A DNA stretch of 11,902 nt from Oscillospiraceae bacterium (GTDB lineage Bacteria > Bacillota > Clostridia > Oscillospirales > CAG-272). The position numbers and the translations under genes are program-made. The notes under the pieces are model-generated. The model saw only the letters and a list, made by a program, of their open reading frames with translations, ran no database searches and was not told the DNA's origin. Numbering within the stretch: position 1 is the first letter of the stretch; each line of letters starts with the position of its first letter. The stretch lies in NCBI GenBank assembly GCA_009779295.1, contig WREN01000035.1:1-11902 (forward strand), given 5' to 3'. Shown piece by piece: positions 1-7,231 of this stretch.

Positions 1-387
1 CGGCTGTGCTATGTTGTCGCCGCAGACGGCGCTGACAAAGCCCGAATCGAGCGCGAGATTAAAGAAATGCCGTACTATTTCAGCGACTACGACACCACCG
101 TCAACTTTATCACCGCCGACGAGTTACACGCCAACCACGGAACGCTCCCGCACGGCGGAAACGTTATCCACATGGGTACGACCGGAACGAATAACGACCA
201 CGTTATGGAGTTTTCATTAAAGCTGGAATCCAACCCCGAATTCACGGCTTCGGTTATGCTGGCGTTTGCGCGAGCGGCATCAAAACTCTCCGCTAAAGGC
301 GAATCCGGCGCGCGGACGATATTCGACATCCCGCCGGTGTTGCTGTCGAGGTTCGAAGCGGATGAGAGTGTAAGGAGGTTGTTGTAA
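1..387 (+). CDS. ddh: meso-diaminopimelate D-dehydrogenase, C-terminal part (5' end outside the window)
   Basis: This is the last 128 codons of a gene open from the first base of the window in frame 1. The enzyme is NADPH-dependent and converts L-tetrahydrodipicolinate plus ammonia to meso-diaminopimelate in one step, in the cytoplasm, for lysine and peptidoglycan. The fragment carries segments I recognise from the C-terminal half of the family: YVVAADGADKARIEREIKEM, YYFSDYDTTVNFIT, LPHGGNVIHMG, EFSLKLESNPEFTASVM and the final GARTIFDIPPVLLS. The N-terminal NADP-binding Rossmann domain lies outside; the usual length is about 320-330 residues, so roughly 40% is seen. The gene ends in TAA, immediately followed by the ATG of the next gene, whose ribosome-binding site lies in its last codons. 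Nothing suggests decay. The family assignment is firm; the organism using the dehydrogenase route of lysine synthesis is an inference from it. Confidence 0.93.
   Translation, partial: RLCYVVAADGADKARIEREIKEMPYYFSDYDTTVNFITADELHANHGTLPHGGNVIHMGTTGTNNDHVMEFSLKLESNPEFTASVMLAFARAASKLSAKGESGARTIFDIPPVLLSRFEADESVRRLL
372..378 (+). promoter_or_regulatory. ribosome-binding site inside the end of ddh
   Basis: AAGGAGG lies 9 bases before the ATG at 388 and within the last codons of ddh. It fixes the start of the following gene and implies that the two genes are co-transcribed and translationally coupled. Confidence 0.8.
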
Positions 388-945
388 ATGCATTTGAATA
401 AAACTGTTGCTATAATTAACATTGAAAGCGGCGAAGAAGAAGCGTTGCGGCAAATGTTGGAATACTTCGGATATACAGTTGTTATGTATGAGGTTGGCAG
501 ACCGCAGCATTTCATCGACCTTCTTGCAGGAAAACTGCTGACTAAGTTTGACTTTATCGTTATTTCATGTCATGGAGAGGACGGTGAAATAATTATGCCG
601 GAACTGGGTGAAGATATTTATTATCCGGACGAACCGCGCGGTAACTTTGGCTTCAATGAGATAAACAAATACTTAACTTGGAAAGATACTTGTATTATAA
701 GTATCGGCTGTACTACGGGCGATGAAAATTTGGCGAAAGCGTTTGCGAAGAACAACAATACATACATCGCGCCTACAGATTATATAGAAGGAGACAGTAC
801 CTTAATGTTTGCTGTGCTTTTCTTTTATTATCTTTGCTCTGATATACACAAACTTGACATTGAAGCGGGGTACAAAAAAGCATCCTCGCTTGATTCTGAA
901 ACCAATTATTATATTATGGAGACTAACCCATGTCCTACACTCTAA
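388..945 (+). CDS. uncharacterised 185-residue protein with a possible caspase/CHAT-like His-Cys pair
   Basis: I do not recognise a named family. The start is fixed by AAGGAGG nine bases upstream, and the ATG abuts the stop of ddh. The sequence suggests a small alpha/beta cytoplasmic protein: a first strand (TVAIINIES), a helix, a second strand (TVVMYEVG), then hydrophobic strands ending in conserved-looking turns. Strand FDFIVIS runs into C61-H62-G63-E64-D65-G66, and strand TCIISIG runs into C108-T109-T110-G111. A His-Gly at the end of one strand and a Cys at the end of the next, about 46 residues apart, is the layout of clan CD cysteine peptidases (caspases, CHAT domains). Whether H62 and C108 form a catalytic pair is inference. 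No signal peptide or transmembrane segment is evident; the hydrophobic LMFAVLFFYYL near residues 139-149 looks like a buried helix. An alternative is a non-catalytic Rossmann-like ligand-binding protein. Coupling to ddh suggests shared expression, not necessarily shared function. Confidence 0.75.
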   Translation: MHLNKTVAIINIESGEEEALRQMLEYFGYTVVMYEVGRPQHFIDLLAGKLLTKFDFIVISCHGEDGEIIMPELGEDIYYPDEPRGNFGFNEINKYLTWKDTCIISIGCTTGDENLAKAFAKNNNTYIAPTDYIEGDSTLMFAVLFFYYLCSDIHKLDIEAGYKKASSLDSETNYYIMETNPCPTL

Positions 946-960
946 GCGTACAACTGGGTA

Positions 961-976
961 TTTTTAAATTTAAAAA
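961..976. repeat. perfect 16-base A/T palindrome between convergent genes
   Basis: TTTTTAAATTTAAAAA is its own reverse complement. It overlaps the stop codon of the leftward acetyltransferase gene and lies 15 bases after the end of the rightward gene. The 24-base gap between the two genes has no GC-rich hairpin. The palindrome might help end transcription from both sides, but an A/T-only stem is weak, so that role is a guess. Confidence 0.4.
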
Positions 977-1413
977 AGTGTCGTATAACTTCTGCGATAT
1001 TCCTTTTCCGTTTCAGAATACACAACAAATCCGAGGCTTTCATATAACCGAGCCGCTATATGGTTTTCTTTGCGGTGATTTATATGTATACAGGGAACGT
1101 TATATTTTTGAATGAGATAATCCATTATCAGCCGCATTGCTTCTCTTGCGATTCCCTGACGTTGAAAGCGTTCATCTACCATCAGCGGGTTTATATAACC
1201 ACTTACGCCATCTTCGTCCAACCCGCCGCCGGTCAAGCCTGCATATTTATCTCCGCTCTTAATTGCGAATAACTCTGTATGTTCTTCATACCGACTGATA
1301 CCGATCCAATACACGTTCGGCACGGGAAAATACGATTTTTGTTCATCACTTACGCATAGATTACAAATTTTTAACCAATTCGTGTTGTTTAACGGTTCAA
1401 TAGTTACATTCAT
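970..1413 (-). CDS. GNAT-family N-acetyltransferase, resembling BltD-type diamine acetyltransferases
   Basis: This 147-residue cytoplasmic enzyme is predicted to transfer acetyl from acetyl-CoA to an amine. The acetyl-CoA pyrophosphate loop (motif A) is Q84-R85-Q86-G87-I88-A89, following the beta-4 strand YINPLMVDERF. Motif B is visible as N117-H118-I119-A120-A121-R122-L123-Y124-E125-S126-L127-G128-F129, the usual xxAxxLYxxxGF. The N-terminal segment around VSDEQKSYF resembles the VSxxQxSYI region of Bacillus BltD (spermine/diamine acetyltransferase), which is the basis of the substrate hint. Length is normal for a single-domain GNAT. The ATG overlaps the TGA of argC by four bases (ATGA), so it is translationally coupled as the last gene of the leftward operon; its own ribosome-binding site is poor. 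The position behind argC raises the possibility of a glutamate or other amino-acid acetyltransferase role, but the sequence itself points to polyamine-like substrates. The fold is certain; the substrate is not. Confidence 0.85.
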   Translation of the reverse strand: MNVTIEPLNNTNWLKICNLCVSDEQKSYFPVPNVYWIGISRYEEHTELFAIKSGDKYAGLTGGGLDEDGVSGYINPLMVDERFQRQGIAREAMRLIMDYLIQKYNVPCIHINHRKENHIAARLYESLGFVVYSETEKEYRRSYTTLF

Positions 1414-2342
1414 ATCAAACCATACGTCTCATCCACGCCGAGCATAACGTTCATATTTTGTATCGCCGCGCCGGACGCGCCCTTGCCCAAATTATCAAAC
1501 CTTGCGGCAAGCAGCGTTTGGGTATCGTTGCCGAATGTTAAAATCTCAATATTATTCGTGTTGTTGCAGCTCTCCGCGGTCAAGTATCCCCATTCCGTTT
1601 CAAAATCCATAGGCATTACTTTCACGAACGGCTGCCCCTTATAATAATCGCTGTAGAACGAATTCAACAACTTCGCAGTATGAATGTGCAGAGGGATAGC
1701 AACCACCATTCCGCGGTAATACTTGCTTACAATAGGCGTAAATATCGGGGGCTGTGACAATCCGCTGTGCTTTTGCATTTCCGGAAGATGCTTGTGATTC
1801 AGCCCCAGCGCGTAAAAGCAGGGGCTGTTTAATTTTTCGGCGTTTTCTTCGGCATTGAACCTTTGTATCAAAGTTTTGCCGCCGCCGCTGTAACCCGTCA
1901 CGGAGTGGCACGTCACCGGATAATCCACTGGAATGATGCCTTCACGAACGAGCGGATAAATCAGCATAGCGAACCCAGTCGCAAAGCATCCCGGATTGGA
2001 AACCCTCTTCGCGTTCCCTATATTTTCCCTGTGTTCTGCGCTGAGTTCTGGAATCCCGTATACCCAGTCGCCGGCTGTTCTGTGAGCCGTGCTCGCGTCA
2101 ATCACGCGCGTCGAGGGGTTGTGAATAAAAGATACAGATTCCCTCGCGGCGTCATCGGGAAGGCATAAAAAGACAATATCCGCTTCGTTTAAATATTTAG
2201 CGCGCTCCACGGCGTCTTTTCTTTTTTCCGGATCTATTTTGAGGAGTTCAACGTCGTTTCTTTTTAACAACCGTTCGTTAATTTCCAAGCCGGTCGTGCC
2301 TTCCTGTCCGTCAACAAAAATTTTTGTTTTATTAAGTTTCAA
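1410..2342 (-). CDS. argC: N-acetyl-gamma-glutamyl-phosphate reductase, short (type 2) form
   Basis: The enzyme makes N-acetylglutamate 5-semialdehyde from N-acetyl-gamma-glutamyl phosphate with NADPH, the third step of arginine (ornithine) synthesis in the cytoplasm. The 310-residue length fits the short form; the long form is about 345. The N terminus KIFVDGQEGTTGLEI is the nucleotide-binding loop, LCLPDDAARE and VIDASTAHR follow, the catalytic thiol is C119 in SNPGCFATG, and the LNHKHLPE segment (181-188) supplies the family histidine. The C terminus GKGASGAAIQNMNVMLG is typical. The start is TTG, chosen because GGAGGAT (2351-2357) sits 8 bases upstream and the next residues give the expected KIFVDGQEG; the ATG ten bases earlier is in another frame and soon stops. 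It begins six bases after the solute-binding protein gene and overlaps the acetyltransferase gene. No other arg gene is in the window, which is unusual for argC. Confidence 0.93.
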   Translation of the reverse strand: MKLNKTKIFVDGQEGTTGLEINERLLKRNDVELLKIDPEKRKDAVERAKYLNEADIVFLCLPDDAARESVSFIHNPSTRVIDASTAHRTAGDWVYGIPELSAEHRENIGNAKRVSNPGCFATGFAMLIYPLVREGIIPVDYPVTCHSVTGYSGGGKTLIQRFNAEENAEKLNSPCFYALGLNHKHLPEMQKHSGLSQPPIFTPIVSKYYRGMVVAIPLHIHTAKLLNSFYSDYYKGQPFVKVMPMDFETEWGYLTAESCNNTNNIEILTFGNDTQTLLAARFDNLGKGASGAAIQNMNVMLGVDETYGLI

Positions 2343-2348
2343 CTTCTA

Positions 2349-3824
2349 TCATCCTCCGAAATTTATCGATTTAATAGTTTCAATCAATTTATCGATGTCC
2401 TGCAAAGCTATCGTTTCTTTTTTAGCGTACATGGAAACTACATTCCTGTCATAATTCATCGATCCGTAAATCAAATCAGAATAAATACCGCCGAAATCAA
2501 AAGCGTCGCCGATATCGTAAACCCTGTTAGCAAAAATAATATCAAGCATTTCACTGCTTTCATCATCTCTCGTTACTTTGGAGTTTAACAGGACGTAATA
2601 ATACTCGGGCTGTAAAATAATTTTTGATTGATAAGCCAAAGCCTCGAGAACCGCACTCGATTCCTCGATGCTTCCCGCGGAAATCGGAACCGCTGTGCTG
2701 GTAGCCGTCCGGTTGCTGACAGGAGCGATATAATCCGTTTGACGTTCGTCGTATTTCGGTAAGGGAAGTATTCCGAAATCCGTCGGCATAGCCCGCAGAT
2801 TTTCCGAGTCAGCTACTCTAATCCACATGAACAAAGCCCGATCGTCCTGAAATATCGCGGTCATTCCGTCCGTAAAGTTTGTTGAACTTCCGTCGAAAAA
2901 TTTCATAACATGAAAGCAATATTCGGGAGTGTACAGCATATCGAATATTTTTTCCAAAACACTGAGAGTTTTCGCGTTGTTCAGAGTCATAACGGGCAGA
3001 TCGTTCTCGTCCTTACCGGCGATAAATCCTCCCGCTCCGGTCATAAAACTCGCAACAGAATCCCTCTGATACAGCAATCCGTAAGCGTCTTTATCGTCCC
3101 GGACGCCGTTGCCGTCAACGTCATTTGACACGGTTCGCGACAGTTCATAAAGTTTATCGATCGTCCATTTCTCGCCGGCGACAAGCTGGTATAAGTTTTC
3201 GATTTGGTAATCATTTTGCAGCTTTTTATTAAAAACCATAGCGTTAGTCGCACCCTTATCAACCAGAGTTATATCCGACGCAACGCCGAAAATCTTCCCG
3301 GCAACCGACAAATCCCTCACGCAGTTATAATCCCACCAAGGCTTTGATAAATCGTTATACGGCAAATTTGCAAATTCCATCAAAGCGTTCGCTTCTATGA
3401 GCTGTTTTAAGACCATAAACTTCGGCGTTACCGCGTCCAATGTATCGTCTCCGGCAAGCGTAAGCACTTTAACTCTTGTTACAAGTTCCATCTGATCCAG
3501 TTTTATTTCCATGATTCTGCACTTTAATTGGGCTTCGATTATTAAATTACGGCGATAAACGGCGTCGTTTATTCTGTCGCCGGATTCTTCTTCCGCGTAA
3601 ATATCCCGCTGATCCCAAATCGGAAAGGGGTGTGAGTTCGTCATGAACGTAAACTCCCTGTCTTTCAAATCCATTTCTGGTAAATTCGGAGCGGCGAATA
3701 TATCTTCTGTCGTTGTTTGTTGGACATCTTCAACGGCTTTTTCAATTTGTTCACTAACTTCACCCGGTGTTTGGCAGGATGTAAAACCAACAAGCAATAA
3801 AACAAAAATAATAATCTTCTTCAT
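2349..3824 (-). CDS. extracellular solute-binding lipoprotein (ABC-type, family 1-like), second of two in the operon
   Basis: This is a 491-residue lipoprotein predicted to be anchored outside the membrane and to bind a solute for an ABC importer. The signal peptide is MKKIIIFVLLLVGFTSC, with the lipidated Cys at residue 17, followed by an acidic, Thr-rich linker and then the mature bilobal domain. A 12-residue EF-hand-like loop, D-V-D-G-N-G-V-R-D-D-K-D at about 235-246, follows a WTxDxLY segment, and DFGILPLPKYDERQTDYI lies in the C-terminal lobe. All three features recur in the lipoprotein encoded at 5668-7098, so the two are paralogues. I place the start at ATG 3824 because GGAG (3833-3836) is 8 bases away. 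The in-frame TTG at 3830 has only two bases after that site. The gene starts two bases after the glycoside hydrolase stop. No permease or ATPase subunit is encoded nearby. The ligand is unknown; a sugar or oligosaccharide is the likeliest from the family and the neighbour. Confidence 0.88.
   Translation of the reverse strand: MKKIIIFVLLLVGFTSCQTPGEVSEQIEKAVEDVQQTTTEDIFAAPNLPEMDLKDREFTFMTNSHPFPIWDQRDIYAEEESGDRINDAVYRRNLIIEAQLKCRIMEIKLDQMELVTRVKVLTLAGDDTLDAVTPKFMVLKQLIEANALMEFANLPYNDLSKPWWDYNCVRDLSVAGKIFGVASDITLVDKGATNAMVFNKKLQNDYQIENLYQLVAGEKWTIDKLYELSRTVSNDVDGNGVRDDKDAYGLLYQRDSVASFMTGAGGFIAGKDENDLPVMTLNNAKTLSVLEKIFDMLYTPEYCFHVMKFFDGSSTNFTDGMTAIFQDDRALFMWIRVADSENLRAMPTDFGILPLPKYDERQTDYIAPVSNRTATSTAVPISAGSIEESSAVLEALAYQSKIILQPEYYYVLLNSKVTRDDESSEMLDIIFANRVYDIGDAFDFGGIYSDLIYGSMNYDRNVVSMYAKKETIALQDIDKLIETIKSINFGG
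2351..2357 (-). promoter_or_regulatory. ribosome-binding site for the TTG start of argC
   Basis: GGAGGAT on the minus strand overlaps the last codons and stop of the preceding gene (GGA GGA TGA) and lies 8 bases before the TTG at 2342. It decides the unusual start of argC and shows translational coupling with the lipoprotein gene. Confidence 0.75.
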
Positions 3825-3826
3825 AA

Positions 3827-5644
3827 TCAATACTCCAATCGAAATAATAATGTTTCGTACTGCTGCATTTCTACTTCAAACTCCGTTGTCTGCCACACAA
3901 GCTGCGTCCGGAATTCTGAAATTTTTGCGACACGGGGGAGTGTTATATGTTTCGTACCCTCAGTCACGGCATGGATACACAGGAAATGACGGTTGGCGTA
4001 CAGAACGTCGCCCAATTCGCAATACAAATGCACGCCGGCTTTTTCCATTTCCGCTCGCAGCACAGCAGGTTCCGGCGACGGTTCCGGGCATTGTCCGGAA
4101 TTTGTAAATAGCAGATTAATTCCTTTTTCGCGGCACTGCTGAATGAAAGCTCGATTCTTTTGATTGTCATCAATGCAGGTGAAAATTATCAACTTATACT
4201 GTTCTATCGGAATCTTGTCCGCGCCGGACATATTGTAAAGGTCGTAGCCGCAGCCGCAATATCCAAGCTGTATCTGTAAGTTTGTCATCCACCGATGGGA
4301 AATACCCGTATTGAGGTTTAATTTTTGCGCGGCCTGTTCGTCATTGAATACCGCGACTTGATTGATACTCTCGCGTTTTGTGAAATTAATCTCTTCTTTT
4401 TGCAATTTGTAATATTCTTTAATTTCCGTCATATACGTCTCAGAAGCGTACCAACCGCCCCACATGTCGAACCACCACAATCCCGCTCCCGTTATGACCG
4501 TTCGCGCGAAACATCTTCGCATAAGCCATAGCGACCAATCTTCGCGGTCCGGACCTTTCCATAACCCGGTTTCGTAAAATCCCGGCGGCGCGATAGGCCG
4601 TGACTCTTTCAGCGGACGCGTGAGATGGGTGCGCGTGTCGCACTCGTTCACGAGCATTTTGCCCGCCATGCGGATCGAATCCAACGGCGGCATCGACTGC
4701 CAATCAACCCCGGGGCTTCGTCCATTGGTATAAGCGTTGGGCGAACAGATGAAATCGACGTCAGGGCTATCCAATACATCCTTCATACAAAGATGCCCTG
4801 CGGAAGGATTTAATACAGTCCAATTATAACCGTAAAACGTGCCGGTGATTTTTGCGCGGTTGGTACATTCTTTCACGATGGCGCAAAAATATTTGATGTC
4901 GTCGGCGACTATCCAGCTTGTATACTCCAGAAACGCCGAAAACAATTTATTCTCCGCGATGTATTCACCTGTGCCGTTGTACATATCATTATATATTTCC
5001 AGAGTTGGCAATGTTATTTCACCGTCGTAATTGTCAAGTAATGCGCAGGTCTTTGCGTATTCTTCGAATCCCTTCTGCGCCGCCGGACCTAATCCGCCCT
5101 CTTTGAAGTGGAACCATTCCTCTGTGCTGCCCGCCGCAACCTGATAGCCGACAACGTTGTCCGCATATGGACTTGTTTCCATATGATCGATCAATTGCCG
5201 TAACATCTCACCCGCGTCTTTGCGCCATTGCCTGGACGAAAACGAAACTCTGCACGTTTCACCGTTCTTGAGATAGTTGAGTTCGTCAGGGTATTTTTCA
5301 TCCCACCATTCGGGCATCGTCAGGCAAATCCGCGGAAATATATATGCTTCGGGGCAGGCGTTCAATATCAACTCAACGTCGTGATCGCAGATTGAAAAAT
5401 CCGCAACGCCCTCAACATCGAACAAACCATCGCGGAACTTTCCGATACCAGAATTTTCATTGATTCCGCGCCCGGCGAAATAAATCGGATATGAGTACAA
5501 CTTGCACCCTATTCCCGCGAAATCCGCATACCGCGCCTTATCGTCCAAATAAGACATATATGCTGCGAACGGCGTAGGTTCGCCGTTTATAAACAACGTC
5601 GGCAAACCGTTATGTGTTTTAATTTCAGAGATTGTGTTCTGCAC
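3827..5644 (-). CDS. putative glycoside hydrolase of clan GH-A, GH42 (beta-galactosidase)-like
   Basis: This is a 605-residue protein with no signal peptide, so probably cytoplasmic. The N terminus (LFINGEPTPFAAYMSY) leads into a TIM-barrel-like region of about 400 residues. The segment VVGYQVAAGSTEEW ends strand 4 and offers E175 or E176 as acid/base. MLVNECDTRTHL supplies E334 as a candidate nucleophile near strand 7. The ITGAGLWWFDMWGGWY segment (384-399) resembles the strand-8 region of GH42 enzymes. Residues from about 427 (NQVAVFNDEQAA) to 550 look like the Rossmann-like middle domain of GH42, where the subunits trimerise. A small C-terminal beta domain follows. The canonical GH42 NEWG-type motif is not seen, so exact family and substrate are open. 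The start is GTG at 5644, with AAGGGGGA six bases upstream. It lies 23 bases after one binding-protein gene and 2 bases before another, which supports hydrolysis of an imported glycoside. Confidence 0.72.
   Translation of the reverse strand: MQNTISEIKTHNGLPTLFINGEPTPFAAYMSYLDDKARYADFAGIGCKLYSYPIYFAGRGINENSGIGKFRDGLFDVEGVADFSICDHDVELILNACPEAYIFPRICLTMPEWWDEKYPDELNYLKNGETCRVSFSSRQWRKDAGEMLRQLIDHMETSPYADNVVGYQVAAGSTEEWFHFKEGGLGPAAQKGFEEYAKTCALLDNYDGEITLPTLEIYNDMYNGTGEYIAENKLFSAFLEYTSWIVADDIKYFCAIVKECTNRAKITGTFYGYNWTVLNPSAGHLCMKDVLDSPDVDFICSPNAYTNGRSPGVDWQSMPPLDSIRMAGKMLVNECDTRTHLTRPLKESRPIAPPGFYETGLWKGPDREDWSLWLMRRCFARTVITGAGLWWFDMWGGWYASETYMTEIKEYYKLQKEEINFTKRESINQVAVFNDEQAAQKLNLNTGISHRWMTNLQIQLGYCGCGYDLYNMSGADKIPIEQYKLIIFTCIDDNQKNRAFIQQCREKGINLLFTNSGQCPEPSPEPAVLRAEMEKAGVHLYCELGDVLYANRHFLCIHAVTEGTKHITLPRVAKISEFRTQLVWQTTEFEVEMQQYETLLFRLEY
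3833..3836 (-). promoter_or_regulatory. ribosome-binding site that decides the start of the second lipoprotein
   Basis: GGAG on the minus strand lies inside the last codons of the glycoside hydrolase gene. It is 8 bases before ATG 3824 but only 2 bases before the in-frame TTG at 3830, which favours the ATG. Confidence 0.65.
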
Positions 5645-5650
5645 TTTTAT

Positions 5651-5658
5651 TCCCCCTT
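5651..5658 (-). promoter_or_regulatory. ribosome-binding site for the GTG start of the glycoside hydrolase
   Basis: AAGGGGGA on the minus strand is 6 bases before GTG 5644. No in-frame ATG near it has a comparable site, so it supports the GTG start. Confidence 0.6.
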
Positions 5659-5667
5659 CGTATTTTG

Positions 5668-7098
5668 TTAATTATTTTCATTATTTATTATTGATTCGTA
5701 TATATTCTGTAACGCCTGTTCGATTTTCGCGGCGTTCTTTTCGTACTGAGACGCCATACTTAATGAGCTGTTGGTTAAAAATTCCGTATAATAAGCCAGA
5801 TTACGTATAACTTCGGTGGTATCAAAAAAATATGCGCGGTTGTAAGTTTCGGTGCGGCGGCATATACGGTACATATTTACAGAATCCTCGTCCCGCAGAA
5901 CTTTCCCTTCCATGTAATGCCTGACGAAAGCGTCGTTTACATATTTGTAGGACGAAGCGGACATCGCTTCGATTATAGTACCTAAGCGTTCCAGTTCGCT
6001 TTCGGGTTTTGAAATGGGTACAGCCATAAACCCTCCGTTGGAGCGGGTGATATAATCCTGCTGGAGTTCGTCGTATTTAGGAAACGGAAGATAACCGAAA
6101 TCGAATTCTATGTCGCGGAGAAGCGCCGGATCGCTTGAATATCCGGCGATCAGAACATTCCCATTGAAAAAATTCCTTGTTCCGGAGGGCGCTTTGGAGT
6201 CTGATAAATAATCGTTGCTGAAAACCATAGCTCGGAGTTTGTCTATCATAGTAGATATACGCTCGCTGAATATATTGAGAGTAAATCCGTCATTTCCCAT
6301 ATATACAGCGAATTCACCCCAGTTGATAATCGAATACGCAATTTCCACTTCAAATCCGCTTAAACCGAAACGGTCGTCTTTATCTTTCACACCGTCACCA
6401 TTGAGGTCGGCGTATGAATCGTGTACATATTTATATAATGCGTCGTATGTCCATTTCCCGTCGTATACGAGCTGATACGGATAATCAAGACCCAAATCAA
6501 CAAACAATTCTTTGTTAAACAAATAACGCAAATGCTGTTGTATAGTATAGGTCAAACTGCTGACCGCCAGATACTGTTTGCCGTTTACGTTGAAAACATC
6601 GTTCGCGGACTGATTATACCAAGGCGCCTTCAACTCGATGACAGGGATCTTATTCCAGACATACAATTGATTATCGACCATCGCGGAAGGCACAGCGTCG
6701 GCAATCCACGGAATAACTAAATCGTAAGCGTTATCGCCCGCCGCATTGCTTTTATTCATCGCGCTTATTACATTACTGTTTTTCATCACGTTTATTTCAA
6801 TACCGAGCATTCCGCACACCTCAAGATTCCGCGTATACGCCGCGTCGTTAAGTACCTCTCCGTTAAACTCGTCAATCTCAGTGTAAATGATCCATTGCGT
6901 GTGATTATATTGCAAAATGTTAAAGGTATACCCGTCGAAGTTTGTTCCTGCGGGTATGTTGCGATAATAGTTTAGTTCCGTTGTTTCCTCGGATATATCC
7001 GCGGCAGTGGTATCGGGTGGATTTTTTTGCGAATTATCTACTGCGCACGAAAATAAAATAAAAATTAATAAAAATAAAATCAAAAATTTTTTATACAT
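5668..7098 (-). CDS. extracellular solute-binding lipoprotein, first gene of the leftward operon
   Basis: This 476-residue lipoprotein has the leader MYKKFLILFLLIFILFSC, with the lipidated Cys at 18, then a Thr/Asp/Pro-rich linker. The mature part has the look of family 1-type substrate-binding proteins: NDAAYTRNLEV near residue 84, YDLVIPW at 125-131, WTYDALY at 216-222, a D-L-N-G-D-G-V-K-D-K-D-D EF-hand-like loop at 231-242, and DFGYLPFPKYDELQQDYI later on. These features match the second lipoprotein of the operon. The ATG at 7098 has AGGAGG eight bases upstream and a good promoter (TTGCAA-17-TATAAT), so this is the first gene of the transcript. Its role is presumably to capture a carbohydrate-like ligand at the cell surface and pass it to a permease encoded elsewhere. 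The ligand cannot be deduced. A sensor role without transport is an alternative, since no transporter subunit is adjacent. Confidence 0.88.
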   Translation of the reverse strand: MYKKFLILFLLIFILFSCAVDNSQKNPPDTTAADISEETTELNYYRNIPAGTNFDGYTFNILQYNHTQWIIYTEIDEFNGEVLNDAAYTRNLEVCGMLGIEINVMKNSNVISAMNKSNAAGDNAYDLVIPWIADAVPSAMVDNQLYVWNKIPVIELKAPWYNQSANDVFNVNGKQYLAVSSLTYTIQQHLRYLFNKELFVDLGLDYPYQLVYDGKWTYDALYKYVHDSYADLNGDGVKDKDDRFGLSGFEVEIAYSIINWGEFAVYMGNDGFTLNIFSERISTMIDKLRAMVFSNDYLSDSKAPSGTRNFFNGNVLIAGYSSDPALLRDIEFDFGYLPFPKYDELQQDYITRSNGGFMAVPISKPESELERLGTIIEAMSASSYKYVNDAFVRHYMEGKVLRDEDSVNMYRICRRTETYNRAYFFDTTEVIRNLAYYTEFLTNSSLSMASQYEKNAAKIEQALQNIYESIINNENN

Positions 7099-7124
7099 TT
7101 CCCATACCTCCTCATATTACATAA

Positions 7125-7153
7125 ATTATAGCATACTATATTTTTTTTTGCAA
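7125..7153 (-). promoter_or_regulatory. promoter of the leftward lipoprotein/glycoside hydrolase operon
   Basis: On the minus strand, TTGCAA (7153-7148) and a perfect TATAAT (7130-7125) are separated by 17 bases. The ATG at 7098 follows with AGGAGG at 7112-7107. It is the only convincing promoter in front of the five leftward genes. Confidence 0.65.
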
Positions 7154-7160
7154 TATTTTT

Positions 7161-7192
7161 TTAACAAATTATCCAAATGTATATGATATTAT
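7161..7192 (+). promoter_or_regulatory. candidate promoter of the glycyl radical enzyme operon
   Basis: In the AT-rich divergent region, TTAACA (7161-7166) could be a -35 element and TATGAT (7182-7187) a -10, with a short 15-base spacer. TGATATTAT (7184-7192) instead offers an extended -10. The exact elements are uncertain because the region is almost all A and T. It lies within 10 bases of the -35 of the leftward promoter, so the two may share regulators. I see no clear operator. Confidence 0.4.
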
Positions 7193-7231
7193 ATAAAAGT
7201 AAACGAAAGAAAAATGAGGAAATGACAAGAT

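Noticed and set aside
87..515. Leftward open frame across the ddh/caspase-like junction
   Set aside because: It is antisense to two genes with clear coding evidence and has no ribosome-binding site or recognisable motif.
3825..3830. TTG at 3830 as start of the second lipoprotein
   Set aside because: The GGAG site ends only two bases before it; ATG 3824 has proper spacing and begins a standard lipoprotein leader.
7099..7231. Specific operator in the divergent promoter region
   Set aside because: The region is A/T-rich, and near-palindromes such as ATATGATATTATAT are imperfect and expected by chance in such sequence. TTGCAA at 7148-7153 is palindromic but only six bases.
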